From contig NZ_CP042432.1 in the NCBI RefSeq assembly GCF_008033235.1, forward strand, positions 1,426,001 to 1,490,000: a stretch of DNA of 64,000 nt. Direction: 5' to 3'. Of this stretch, positions 27,271 through 35,352 are shown piece after piece. Position numbers and translations under genes: made by a program. The stretch's first letter is position 1. Every line of letters begins with the position of its first letter. The stretch comes from Anseongella ginsenosidimutans (lineage in GTDB: Bacteria > Bacteroidota > Bacteroidia > Sphingobacteriales > Sphingobacteriaceae). The notes under the pieces were generated by a model. The model worked only from the letters and a program-made list of their open reading frames with translations, ran no database searches and was not told where the DNA came from.

Positions 27271-28827
27271 TCAGAATTTTTCCAGCAGGTCATCGTAGTC
27301 GGCGATATCGCTCCTGTCGGGCTGGATATCGGCCCCGGCGATCCTGCCACCGCCCAGGGGGTTCATCCGTATCACCTTGGTTTCACGCTTCTTCGATTGA
27401 CCCTGCAGTTTTGCCGACACGGCCTTGAAGTCGGCAGCGCCATTGATTCCGTGTGCCACGCAGTATTCCAGGGTAGCGGCAGTGACCTGCAGCTCTAGTG
27501 TACTTACCGTTTCTACCAAAGACTGGACCTGATCGCGGATGTACCGGGGTTTGCTGTCTTTGACTATTTTAATCCATGCCAGGGCCGCATCGTGGTCGGG
27601 CATCATGGCGGCAAAGCTTTCCATCATTTCTGCGATGGCCGTGCTTTTGTCGCGCTTGTGGTCGGTAAGGATGATTTTCTGTCCTTTCAGCGGGGAGATC
27701 CTATGCACACACAAGAGATTGCCCTGTACTCCCAGCACGGTGATCCCTTCAGCGGAGGGCTTTATGGTTACGGTAGTTCCGGGCCCCTTGTAGGTGCCCA
27801 GCGGGACACTGTACAGGTTGCTCTTCCAGCTGATGGTATTGTCGCGCCGTACGGCATGCACGGGATATTCCGGCGGTGGTATGGCCACCGGGTACCAGGG
27901 GGAGAGGAAGGCTTGTTCGGTATCCAGTTCTTCACGCGGTACTTTGCCCGTGGTGCCGTGTGGCAGGTTGTTGGCCGTGCGGTGCAGCCAGGCCACCGTC
28001 TGGTCATTCAATGTCTCCAGATCCCGATAATAGCGGTTATACAGGAAGTTACGTTTGACATACTTAACCACGTTCTCCACCTTACCCTTGCTCTCGGGAT
28101 CGGCCTTGCGGCAGGACCAGGTATTGATGCCCCGCTGGCGTACATAGGACCTGAACGCTCCGGTAAGAATGATATCCCCCAGGTTTTCTGAGACCATCAT
28201 CAGCCGGTCCTGATCGTAGACCACTTCCCGCGGAACACCGCCGGTGAACTTAAAAGCCCGCTCGTGGGCATACACCAGCAGTTCGCAGGTGAAAGGGGAG
28301 TCTGAGAATATTACATATTTGTGGCGCGAACGGGACAATACGAACGTGAAGAACTGGACTTTCTTTATTTTACCCGTGGTGGTCCGCATGTTGTAGAACC
28401 CGAAGTCGGCCTGCCCCTGCTGTCCGTAGGGAAGCTCCTCCACGGCCATGTACTCCCGCACCGGGTCGGTACGCGGGATGTTGTGTTTGTCCCGCACGTA
28501 CTGGACAAAATTAAAAACGGTTTTCTGGCTTACCCGCGGAAATCCGGCATGGTACTCCTTCGGCCAGTCGTGCAGCTGCGCGGCCGGTGTTTCCGGATGA
28601 AGTGACAGCTTTTCCCTGACGAAACCCTCGTAGGCATCAAGCACCTTCTCCCGCGTGCGGCCTCTCTCAAGCTCTTGGGTAAAGGCCCGCTCATCCATGG
28701 ACAGCATCCGCTTGACCGTACGCCAGTTCAGCCCCAGCTCCATTGAAATCCGGCTGATCGAATGGCCCTCACGGGACATCTTGTGAATGTGATGGTACAG
28801 CATAATTTTGCTCAGATAATAATTCAT
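27271..28827 (-). CDS. istA: IstA transposase
   Basis: The start MNYYLSKIML at 28827 fits the family; an in-frame upstream ATG at 28869 is less likely. The N-terminal helix-turn-helix reads GHSISRISMELGLNWRTVKRML, and the DDE catalytic triad is visible as GQADFGFYN (Asp), VYDQDRLM (Asp) and ESKGKVENVV (Glu). A beta-barrel domain and a C-terminal helical part follow. IstA cuts and joins the element ends. The full-length frame suggests it is active. Confidence 0.95.
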   Translation of the reverse strand: MNYYLSKIMLYHHIHKMSREGHSISRISMELGLNWRTVKRMLSMDERAFTQELERGRTREKVLDAYEGFVREKLSLHPETPAAQLHDWPKEYHAGFPRVSQKTVFNFVQYVRDKHNIPRTDPVREYMAVEELPYGQQGQADFGFYNMRTTTGKIKKVQFFTFVLSRSRHKYVIFSDSPFTCELLVYAHERAFKFTGGVPREVVYDQDRLMMVSENLGDIILTGAFRSYVRQRGINTWSCRKADPESKGKVENVVKYVKRNFLYNRYYRDLETLNDQTVAWLHRTANNLPHGTTGKVPREELDTEQAFLSPWYPVAIPPPEYPVHAVRRDNTISWKSNLYSVPLGTYKGPGTTVTIKPSAEGITVLGVQGNLLCVHRISPLKGQKIILTDHKRDKSTAIAEMMESFAAMMPDHDAALAWIKIVKDSKPRYIRDQVQSLVETVSTLELQVTAATLEYCVAHGINGAADFKAVSAKLQGQSKKRETKVIRMNPLGGGRIAGADIQPDRSDIADYDDLLEKF

Positions 28828-28981
28828 TGTTCGCTTTGCTTTTTTGAGAAGCAAAGTTGCTTTATTCAAACCGCGGCATCCTCCGGTTTGAATACTTATC
28901 CTTGAAATTATTCTGCACTCATTGTTACCGAACTTCTGTATTTATTGTTGCCGATTACTCTGCACTCTTATTTTCCATTTT

Positions 28982-29007
28982 CTCTGCACTTCTGCTTACC
29001 GATTACA
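28982..29007 (-). repeat. Right terminal inverted repeat of the IS21 element
   Basis: Inverted partner of 26317-26342 with two mismatches, followed by the second target copy CCCGT at 29008-29012. Confidence 0.9.
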
Positions 29008-29220
29008 CCCGTCGGTATCCGGGCAGATAAGGCCACCTTCAAGCATCTGGAAAAGCTCGCGCGAGAAAGTGATTATCAGTCCATCGGGGAGGTGGCCCGG
29101 AAAATACTGACCGGCAAACGGATCAACCTCTTTCACCGCGACATCACTATGCCGTCCCCATGGAAGAGCTCGCCCATTCGGCTTCCTTACTCCTTCAACG
29201 AAAGCCCGGTTCGCTGATAG
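29008..29220 (+). pseudogene. 3' fragment of a BfmA/MobC-like mobilisation protein
   Basis: The frame ATFKHLEKLARESDYQSI, EVARKILTGKRINLFHRDITM is a typical small Bacteroidota mobilisation accessory protein (ribbon-helix-helix-like DNA binding, part of the relaxosome). After ITMP the frame shifts; the expected MEELA appears one frame over and then degrades. The IS21 element split the gene between LLNRP and VGIRAD. An intact mobilisation set lies at 46123-48039, so this is a leftover of an earlier one. Confidence 0.65.
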
Positions 29221-29329
29221 GCGTGAATTTTGCAGGTTATGGGCGACTGAATTCCCGTTGTCGATCGTCACATATCGTAGTAAACTAGCCTGAAACCCCA
29301 AACAATGGAGGGGACCAGGAACAACGGTA

Positions 29330-30211
29330 TCACGTGAATCTTCTCTTAACTAGGGAAGTTTTTGTTTTGCTGATTTTAGCAACCCTACGATAATAATTGA
29401 TCATCCCAATCGCTTGCGGCGTCTCTTTATCTTCCAGAGCATCAATTTTTTCCATATACTTTCTGGAAAGACACAGGCCATTAGGCTTTAAAATAACGCC
29501 TGTAACGTTAGGGTTCCTGGTTTGGTAAAAAGTTTTATTATGGCTGATTCTAAAACCGTGTGAGGCGATGATCGAGAGAACGGTGGGGAGATGCTCTTTA
29601 AAATCCGTTTTTCCCGACAACGTAATATCGTCCACAAAGGTAGTGAAGGTTAGACCGAATTCATTGGCAAATGCTTCGATTTCCAGCCCGGCGTCGACGA
29701 AAGCAAGATTTGCCAAATAAGGAGAGGTGGGGGTTCCTTGCGGAAGCTGGCCTTTGTAAGTGGTCAACTTTGTTAATATACTGGCGGTTGCCGGAGCGAA
29801 CCCATTTTTTAGGAACATTTCAAATATCTGTTTATGGCCGACAGATGGATAGAAATTTCTAAGATCAGTATTGAAAAAATATTTGTTCCCCTGATGCATT
29901 TTCGCATTTAAGACGTTGTCACGAAATTCTATGCCACCAAAGGCGTAATTGGGTAGCTTGATCCTCTTCAGGATGATTTTGTGAATTCGGCTTTGGATCA
30001 CCTTCAAGAGTTTCACGCTGGGATAGAGGTTCCTCGTCCTTGCCCTGCCGTGCTTATCGTACAGCTGATTTCCAAATTTGTCCAGTTTGGGATTGCTTTT
30101 TAGGTAATAAAATCGGTCGATGTTGTTTACCAAAAAGTCCAGGTCCCTCTGTTTAATATATAGGGCCCGGCAAAGTTTAGGAACGTCAAGCATACTAAAA
30201 GAAGTTTTCAA
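29330..30211 (-). CDS. Retron-like reverse transcriptase
   Basis: The 293-residue protein has the reverse transcriptase motifs NAKMHQGNKYFFNTDLRNFYPSV (motif A with catalytic Asp), LPQGTPTSPYLANLAF (motif B) and TTFVDDITLSG (motif C, FVDD in place of the usual YADD). NVTGVILKPNGLCLSRKY near the C-terminus matches the VTG element of retron reverse transcriptases, and the N-x-x-H start of motif A also fits. No maturase or endonuclease domain is present. It overlaps the preceding XRE gene by 17 bases. A defence role through a non-coding RNA template is likely by family. Confidence 0.8.
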   Translation of the reverse strand: MKTSFSMLDVPKLCRALYIKQRDLDFLVNNIDRFYYLKSNPKLDKFGNQLYDKHGRARTRNLYPSVKLLKVIQSRIHKIILKRIKLPNYAFGGIEFRDNVLNAKMHQGNKYFFNTDLRNFYPSVGHKQIFEMFLKNGFAPATASILTKLTTYKGQLPQGTPTSPYLANLAFVDAGLEIEAFANEFGLTFTTFVDDITLSGKTDFKEHLPTVLSIIASHGFRISHNKTFYQTRNPNVTGVILKPNGLCLSRKYMEKIDALEDKETPQAIGMINYYRRVAKISKTKTSLVKRRFT

Positions 30212-30479
30212 CCATGCCTTTTATGGACGATTCTATCATCTGGTAGGCCTCTTTTTTCTTCGGATCGACGTCTTCCGCTGTCATGGATACAAAAAACAGG
30301 ATTGGCAAAGGAAGTTGTAGGGCCCCGGCAATGGTTTTTAAAACAGCTAATGTCGGCTCTTTCTGATTGTTTTCAATTTTGGAAAGATATGCCTGGGTTA
30401 AGCCGCATTTCTCAGCAAATTCATTTTGCTTATAGCCCTTCCTGACCCTATAATCCTTTATTGTCTTGCCTAAGTCCAT
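30195..30479 (-). CDS. XRE-family helix-turn-helix regulator
   Basis: The 94-residue protein has a classic XRE helix-turn-helix at residues 7-60 (IKDYRVRKGYKQNEFAEKCG, LTQAYLSKIENNQKEPTLAVL) and a short helical tail rich in charged residues. It overlaps the reverse transcriptase start, so the two are made together. One published class of retrons carries a small helix-turn-helix partner; this protein could be that accessory component or a simple repressor of the operon. Confidence 0.85.
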   Translation of the reverse strand: MDLGKTIKDYRVRKGYKQNEFAEKCGLTQAYLSKIENNQKEPTLAVLKTIAGALQLPLPILFFVSMTAEDVDPKKKEAYQMIESSIKGMVENFF

Positions 30480-30503
30480 AAGATAAAAGATAAAATAGGG
30501 ATG

Positions 30504-30746
30504 TCAATCGAATAAGTTCTTCAGGTGCCCGGCCGCTATAAAAATCTTGAGCAAAATCTCTACCACTTGTATTCCAACACCCATGCTCAACGGGCTCTTC
30601 TCATTCAGCTTGATAAATTCCAGCTTCCTGATACATGTTTCCAAAAGAACTTGCTCTTCAATTGAGAACGAGCAACGGTGCTTTGAAAGGATGCCACTTA
30701 TACCTTGTATAAGCTCATCGATGCTTTTAAAACTTTTTAAATGCAT
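30504..30746 (-). CDS. Small helical protein, first gene of the RT operon
   Basis: An 80-residue product with high helical potential, no signal and a partly hydrophobic C-terminal helix (VGIQVVEILLKIFIAAGHLKN). No family is recognised. It lies 24 bases upstream of the XRE gene on the same strand and downstream of a good Bacteroidota promoter, so it belongs to the reverse transcriptase operon. It could be the effector or an accessory part; nothing in the sequence decides. Confidence 0.6.
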   Translation of the reverse strand: MHLKSFKSIDELIQGISGILSKHRCSFSIEEQVLLETCIRKLEFIKLNEKSPLSMGVGIQVVEILLKIFIAAGHLKNLFD

Positions 30747-31030
30747 AATACAAAATTTAATTCGGCAAAATCGCCTTCCTAACCCGATTATGCTGTAATT
30801 AAATTCATACTCGTTGCTCGTTGCGCATCCCTATTAATTCCTGCCTTCCTAAACAAAAGAAGCAGGGGGATTGATCATTTTTCATTCATCTCCGGTTCAT
30901 CATCACTAGCCTGACAGACACACACAGACGTTGTGGCACAGCTTGGATCACCCAAAAACCTAAAAGGTTGTGTATTGCTACACTTAACGATTTGAACTCA
31001 TTACATTAGCTTTAAAAGCTTTTCAAAGAA
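30747..31030 (-). other. Hairpin-rich leader of the RT operon, candidate template RNA
   Basis: About 280 bases lie between the promoter and the first gene on the minus strand. Visible structures are GTGTA-GCAA-TACAC at about 30974-30987, AACCT-TTT-AGGTT just after it, a CCTGC/GCAGG hairpin at about 30840-30867, and a 9-bp pair AATTTAATT/AATTAAATT near 30798 and 30755. Retrons carry a template RNA in this position. I did not find the long end-to-end a1/a2 pairing that would prove an msr-msd region, so this is a candidate only. Confidence 0.35.
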
Positions 31031-31038
31031 CTATACAG

Positions 31039-31070
31039 CAAATATAAGTAAATATTCCTGATAGGACAAA
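31039..31070 (-). promoter_or_regulatory. Promoter of the RT operon
   Basis: On the minus strand TTTG (31067-31070) and TATATTTG (31039-31046) are separated by 20 bases, a good match to the Bacteroidota -33/-7 consensus. Transcription would begin near 31030, giving a leader of about 280 bases. Confidence 0.65.
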
Positions 31071-31278
31071 TATTGACATAAAAAATGTTCCGTAGGTTAT
31101 TTTATGTATGATAACTTATTGGTCGTCAGTAGAATATTTTTTCGCTTATAAGGCCCGAATAGAGAAAACGGAAGGGTACACAAACTACTATAGAAAAGTC
31201 AAGTTGTGAGTAGTTTCTGCGAGTCCTAGCTCACTTTCCTGTTAAATTTCCCTTTATTCGTTGTATCAATCAGCCCTT

Positions 31279-31560
31279 ATGTATGGATATCTAAACCATA
31301 CCGACGACCAATTAACGGTCTTACTCCGGGAGGAAGACCGGACGGCGTTTGCCGAAATTTACAAGCGATACTGAGTTGTGCTGCTCCGGTATGCTCTTTC
31401 CATACTGGGCGATGAAGAACCGGCGAAAGACGAACTGGCCCGAAAGATCGAAGCCGGGATCCGGGAGCTTCCCCCGAAAATGTGAAAGATGTTTGAGCTC
31501 AGCCGGATTGGGGAGTTTTCCTAACGGGAGATTGCTGAAAAGCGCTTTTCAGAACTTCCA
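31279..31560 (+). pseudogene. ECF sigma factor remnant
   Basis: The frame begins MYGYLNHTDDQLTVLLREED and continues RTAFAEIYKRY, the region 2 start of FecI-like Bacteroidota sigma factors, then has an in-frame stop, LLRYALSILGDEE, a jump to IEAGIRELPPKM, a second stop, MFELSRIGEFS, a third stop and REIAEKRF. At least three nonsense codons and a central deletion are present. Such sigma factors normally control a SusCD-type operon that is absent here, so it is a dead relic. Confidence 0.65.
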
Positions 31561-31686
31561 CACCAATCAGTACCACGATCCTTCCTATTCGCTCAAAAAG
31601 CCTATTCTACTCTTTTTGCCAGCCAAAAGCGTTATCTTAGCGAGAATGGAGAAGAATTTAAAAGGAATCTGATTTTTCGGAGAAGT

Positions 31687-33117
31687 ATGCAAAGGATCGT
31701 ATTTTACTCATGGCAGTCTGACCTTCCCAATGCCACAAACAGAGGCTTCATTCAAAAAGCCCTGGAGGGTGCGGCAGCAAAAATAGCAAAGGATCAAACC
31801 GTCGAAGTTACACCCGTTATTGATCGAGACACAAATGGAGTCTCGGGTTCTCCGGACATTGCAACAACAATCCTCGCTAAAATCGCCGCTGCAGATATCT
31901 TTGTGGCTGATATTTCAATTATAAACCGTGGATCTTCAGGACGCGAAACTCCTAATCCCAATGTCTTAATTGAACTTGGATATGCACTTCGAGTTTTAAA
32001 TTTTGAAAGAATAGTATTGACCTTTAACCTTGCCTATGGTAAGATTGGGAGTTTGCCATTTGATCTTCGAGGCAGGCGGGTTATGACATACACATTAACT
32101 GAGAACTCCAACGAAAGGTCTGAAGAGCGCAAAAGACTGGAGAAACATTTGGGAGGTGCCTTAAGAGCCGCAATAGAGCATATACCGGTACACGAGGAAG
32201 CTCCACTTGCCTTGCCTTCGATAAACGCCATCGAGCTGGATAAACCGAATAAGATCGTTCTATTGCGCCGGGATTTGAATAATTTGATTGATCGAATTCA
32301 TTCTCTTGCTCCAAAGAAATTTAGTGCTGGCGGTGATATAAATGACTTACTGGACGCAATTCATAATACGCAGGAACCGATCGCTGATTTTAGTAAAATC
32401 GTTGAAATGGTCGTAGTGATGGAAGATCGGCAGTGTCTTGATGAAGTTCATCGATGGTTCGGAAAAATTCTCGAAAAGTATCAATCTCCCGAGGGCTACC
32501 AGGGGTCTTACAGGGATGGGGATTATGATTACTATCGATTTCTTGGTCATGAAATGGTTGTTACTCTGTTTGCTTTTTTAGTTAAAGAGGGACAATGGAA
32601 GGTTATTTGGACTTTGCTTAAAAAGACAATTCCGCTTAGCTACTTGAGAAGTGAAAATGGACCCGCTGATGTAACCTATGTGTTTGCTTCTTCGCATCTA
32701 AGTGGCTTAGAAGAAGAAGAAAAAAATCGAAATAAGATAACATTGCACGGCTTTATATTAAACGAAAGACATAAAGACGGCGGACTTTCGGCGGTTATGC
32801 CCATTAATGATTTTGCCGCCGCTGATTTCTTTTTGTTCCTGTATAGCGAGATTTCAGAAAGAAAATCTCACCCCTACGCATACTGGACTGCTTGGAGTTT
32901 TATTTATCTTAGGACATCTCCCTTATATTTGAAACGAGCTGAGAAGAAAGATTTTGCGAAAACGCTCTGTGATATATTCGGACTGACGAGTTGGGAAGAA
33001 CTTAGAAATGAAATCCAAGATAGCATAACAAAGATAAGTGGGCGATTTCAAGGTGGTTCCTTTTGGGCATTTGACTTCAGGCCGGGAGATATAGCCCGAA
33101 TCGGAACTGTGGATTAA
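31687..33117 (+). CDS. TIR-like nucleotide-binding-domain protein
   Basis: The N-terminal domain (residues 1-155) begins FYSWQSDLPNATNRGFI and contains PVIDRDTNGVSGSPDIATTI, AADIFVADISII and NPNVLIELGYALRVL. This matches a family of predicted TIR-like Rossmann domains in which the Glu of the ELGYA motif (about residue 98) would be the NAD-cleaving residue. The remaining 320 residues have no recognised domain and could be the phage or ligand sensor. The frame directly follows a dead sigma-factor gene. No partner gene on the same strand is close, so it may act alone. Confidence 0.65.
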   Translation: MQRIVFYSWQSDLPNATNRGFIQKALEGAAAKIAKDQTVEVTPVIDRDTNGVSGSPDIATTILAKIAAADIFVADISIINRGSSGRETPNPNVLIELGYALRVLNFERIVLTFNLAYGKIGSLPFDLRGRRVMTYTLTENSNERSEERKRLEKHLGGALRAAIEHIPVHEEAPLALPSINAIELDKPNKIVLLRRDLNNLIDRIHSLAPKKFSAGGDINDLLDAIHNTQEPIADFSKIVEMVVVMEDRQCLDEVHRWFGKILEKYQSPEGYQGSYRDGDYDYYRFLGHEMVVTLFAFLVKEGQWKVIWTLLKKTIPLSYLRSENGPADVTYVFASSHLSGLEEEEKNRNKITLHGFILNERHKDGGLSAVMPINDFAAADFFLFLYSEISERKSHPYAYWTAWSFIYLRTSPLYLKRAEKKDFAKTLCDIFGLTSWEELRNEIQDSITKISGRFQGGSFWAFDFRPGDIARIGTVD

Positions 33118-33177
33118 AGTCAGCGCATTCTGCATTATCAGCCCATTCCTGCCCCAGCGTTAGGATTATTATCGACG

Positions 33178-33615
33178 TTAAATTAAATCGACCTTTACGC
33201 CGAGCGAACCAGCAATTCTGGAGAGGACGTCCAAGCCGACTGCATATCGTCCTTGTTCTATTCGACTGAGATTAGCCGCATCAATGTCTGCCAATTTGGC
33301 TAATGCCTTTGCTTCGATGCCTTTTTTTTCGCGTAGCTGACGAATTCTTGTGCCGATTCGCTCGCGTTCTTCACTGCGGTCACTTCCTCCCCATGCAAAT
33401 GAAAAACCTGTCTTGGCCATCATTTTCATTAAAACCCAATATCCCATGCTTGTTTTATCTTCGGAAAAGTTCTCATCAAAGTAGAACGCTAATAAGTCGG
33501 CTGTATCCTGTTGATTATCTTTTGGAACGGGCAGATGTGGTTTCAGGGTGAATATTTCTCCATCAAGAGCAACTACTTTGATTGTGTTGCAGTCCAAAAA
33601 AGTAACTTTGGTCAT
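33178..33615 (-). CDS. XRE-family regulator with N-terminal extension
   Basis: The 145-residue protein has a C-terminal helix-turn-helix (about 85-145: RIGTRIRQLREKKGIEAKAL, DIDAANLSRIEQGRYAVGLD, VLSRIAGSLGVKVDLI). The N-terminal 80 residues are unlike common XRE proteins, with TFLDCNTIKVVALDGEIFTL resembling a small beta-hairpin domain. This N-terminal layout is common in Bacteroidota single-gene regulators. Its target is unknown; it ends 61 bases after the convergent TIR-like gene. Confidence 0.75.
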   Translation of the reverse strand: MTKVTFLDCNTIKVVALDGEIFTLKPHLPVPKDNQQDTADLLAFYFDENFSEDKTSMGYWVLMKMMAKTGFSFAWGGSDRSEERERIGTRIRQLREKKGIEAKALAKLADIDAANLSRIEQGRYAVGLDVLSRIAGSLGVKVDLI

Positions 33616-33721
33616 AGTTGTTTTTGCCGCATTTATGGTGTAGCCGCCACCTCTAAGTTGTTATTTATACTCATTATGCATTTAACGGCTATAACTGTCG
33701 GTCGCCAATCGTTAATGGCAT

Positions 33722-34375
33722 CTATTTCCATCCGTACCGTTCTTTATTAGCCTCAATGAAAGCTTGTTTTAGTTTGCTAAATAGTGGCTTTTGGTTCTCA
33801 AACAGCATATCTTCGGATATGATGGTCTTGACAATGTGGATGTTGCCCTGGCGTTCACCGAAGCAGTAGCCTTCCGAAGATGCTGCTACAAAGCTGACTT
33901 TGTCGTCATCCTCAAAGCAATGGTAGACAGATTCAAAATCCTCGTTTACAACAGCACCCATAAAGCCCCAATCGTTTTTGAAGTAACATCTGATAAGATC
34001 GGTCGTTGAAATGGTTTCATCTTTTACGATGCGTTCTCGGTACCTCTTGAAGAAATGCGGAGGATAGATGGAGATCATATTCTGGTCTATGGTCAGAGGG
34101 GCGGCATAACTCCCTTCGGGGCGGGCATAAATGCCATATACGTCCAAAATAGGGCTTTCCCAATCGCTCCTTTTCATAGCTGTAAAAGTTGCTACGAATA
34201 GATTCTTCTTCCCCTTTGTCTTGCAGTCATAAGACCTTGTGAAAGGATAACGGCTGGCTTTCAAAACCTGTTTTCTGAACTCTTTATGGTAGTAATCAAG
34301 CTTATTACGAAGATTCTTTACATCCTCAAAAAGTTCTTTGTGGATCTCTTGTACGGTCATTGATGGTACGATCAT
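33722..34375 (-). CDS. Conserved-looking protein of unknown function
   Basis: A 217-residue soluble protein with an alternating strand/helix pattern; notable segments are SRYPFTRSYDCKTKGKKNLF, ISIYPPHFFKRYRERIVKDE and SSEGYCFGERQGNIHIVKT. The helix-rich N-terminus (EIHKELFEDVKNLRNKLDYY) may be a coiled coil. It does not resemble a family that I can name. It is divergent from the small gene at 34544 across a perfect 28-bp palindrome, which suggests shared control. Confidence 0.6.
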   Translation of the reverse strand: MIVPSMTVQEIHKELFEDVKNLRNKLDYYHKEFRKQVLKASRYPFTRSYDCKTKGKKNLFVATFTAMKRSDWESPILDVYGIYARPEGSYAAPLTIDQNMISIYPPHFFKRYRERIVKDETISTTDLIRCYFKNDWGFMGAVVNEDFESVYHCFEDDDKVSFVAASSEGYCFGERQGNIHIVKTIISEDMLFENQKPLFSKLKQAFIEANKERYGWK

Positions 34376-34423
34376 CGCCGGTATGCTATGAGGTGTCTGA
34401 CTTGAGCAAAATACGAATAAGAT

Positions 34424-34451
34424 TTAAAATTGGCAAATTTGCCAATTTTAA
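34424..34451. promoter_or_regulatory. Perfect 28-bp palindrome, probable operator
   Basis: 34424-34437 is an exact inverted copy of 34438-34451 (arms TTAAAATTGGCAAA). It lies 49 bases upstream of the minus-strand gene ending at 34375's start codon and 93 bases before the plus-strand ATG at 34544, in the divergent promoter region. A dimeric repressor site is the simplest reading. Confidence 0.6.
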
Positions 34452-34511
34452 TTGCTGGCCTATGGTCACCTGGGTGGGAATGGAGATCATATCTTTTTGT
34501 ATATGAATTTG

Positions 34512-34519
34512 TATATTTG
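34512..34519 (+). promoter_or_regulatory. -7 box for the small gene at 34544
   Basis: TATATTTG matches TAnnTTTG and lies 24 bases before the ATG. The -33 element is not clear. Confidence 0.4.
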
Positions 34520-34543
34520 TTATCAATACTAGGTCGAATCGGT

Positions 34544-34795
34544 ATGGACTATTCCTGTAAGCTTGTAAACCCAACCCTAGCAATTATTGAGATTATTCCC
34601 GAAACACCGGAAGAAGATACTTATTTAAAGACGCTTGATATAAATAACCCCGAGCATGAAATGACCTTTCATCATTACTTTGAAAAGGGTTTGCAAACTT
34701 GTAATGCGTCTGCTGTGTTGTTGGATATCGAAATGATCGATCCGCCAAAAAAGGCAAGAGTTTCTTTTGAGGTAGTGAGAGGGCTTGGACAGTAA
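34544..34795 (+). CDS. Small protein of unknown function
   Basis: The ATG at 34544 was chosen because it follows a -7 promoter box at a suitable distance; a longer frame from 34430 would run through the palindrome and promoter. The 83-residue product has a beta-beta-alpha start (CKLVNPTLAIIEIIPETPEE) and an acidic middle. No family is recognised. Its divergent partner and shared palindrome suggest a two-gene accessory unit. Confidence 0.5.
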   Translation: MDYSCKLVNPTLAIIEIIPETPEEDTYLKTLDINNPEHEMTFHHYFEKGLQTCNASAVLLDIEMIDPPKKARVSFEVVRGLGQ

Positions 34796-35031
34796 GTATT
34801 CTTACGATTGCCAGCTGCTGGGCGATTTATCCCAATTATCCTACCAATATTCTACAGCATAACTGCTCATTATATCGTGCCGAAAATGGTTCTCAGGAGC
34901 CTTCCTCCCACTCTTGCTCTGACTCTTGCCTAAAAAACAAAAATAAGATGTTGGTATGAATGTAAGTCACTGATAAACATAGCATCAATATTTATGACTC
35001 TTATCCTATATTAGAATCTATTTTCAATAAA

Positions 35032-35290
35032 GGGTAATATACTCGTAGCCTGAAGGTGTAATTCGATATTTCTGCAGCCGACTATTCGGCTTAGCAGGTA
35101 TAGTATATGCAATCAGGCCTAACTCCAAAGTTTTGATAGGGACCGTCTAAAGCCTCCGTTAGTTGCCTTAGTTCCCAAATGTCTGGCTATCTCCCGTACA
35201 TTCAACGTTTTATTTTCACATAGCTGAAGATCTTGACCTCAACCGAGCTAAAATCAAGCTCGCCTAATTTGTAAATGTGAGATGCTGGAT
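35032..35290 (-). pseudogene. Winged-helix DNA-binding fragment
   Basis: Two frames joined near 35140 give LNVREIARHLGTKATNGGFR, RSLSKL and then LGLIAYTIPAKPNSRLQKYR, ITPSGYEYI, which looks like a winged-helix domain with a terminal wing. The frame contains a stop in between. It is a degraded piece of a larger unknown gene; the rest of the 557-base gap between 34796 and 35352 holds nothing else that I can recognise. Confidence 0.45.
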
Positions 35291-35352
35291 GGCAGGCACT
35301 AGCTTAGCCAGGATAAGACCAATACTGAAACTGCTGACAAGCTACAAGAGCT

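Larger units (their letters stand above)
26317..29007 (-). mobile_element. IS21-family insertion sequence
   Basis: The 2,691-bp element has terminal inverted repeats of 26 bp (26317-26342 and 28982-29007) differing at two positions and starting TG/ending CA. It is flanked by a 5-bp duplication CCCGT (26312-26316 and 29008-29012). Behind each tip lie further copies of a GTGCAGAG/GGCAACAAT motif, the multiple transposase-binding repeats that are typical of IS21. It encodes IstA and IstB in the usual order. All parts look intact, so the insertion is recent. Confidence 0.95.

Noticed and set aside
30747-31030. A definite msr-msd retron RNA
   Set aside because: Hairpins are present, but no long a1/a2 pairing or clear priming guanosine could be identified by eye, so it is listed only as a candidate leader.
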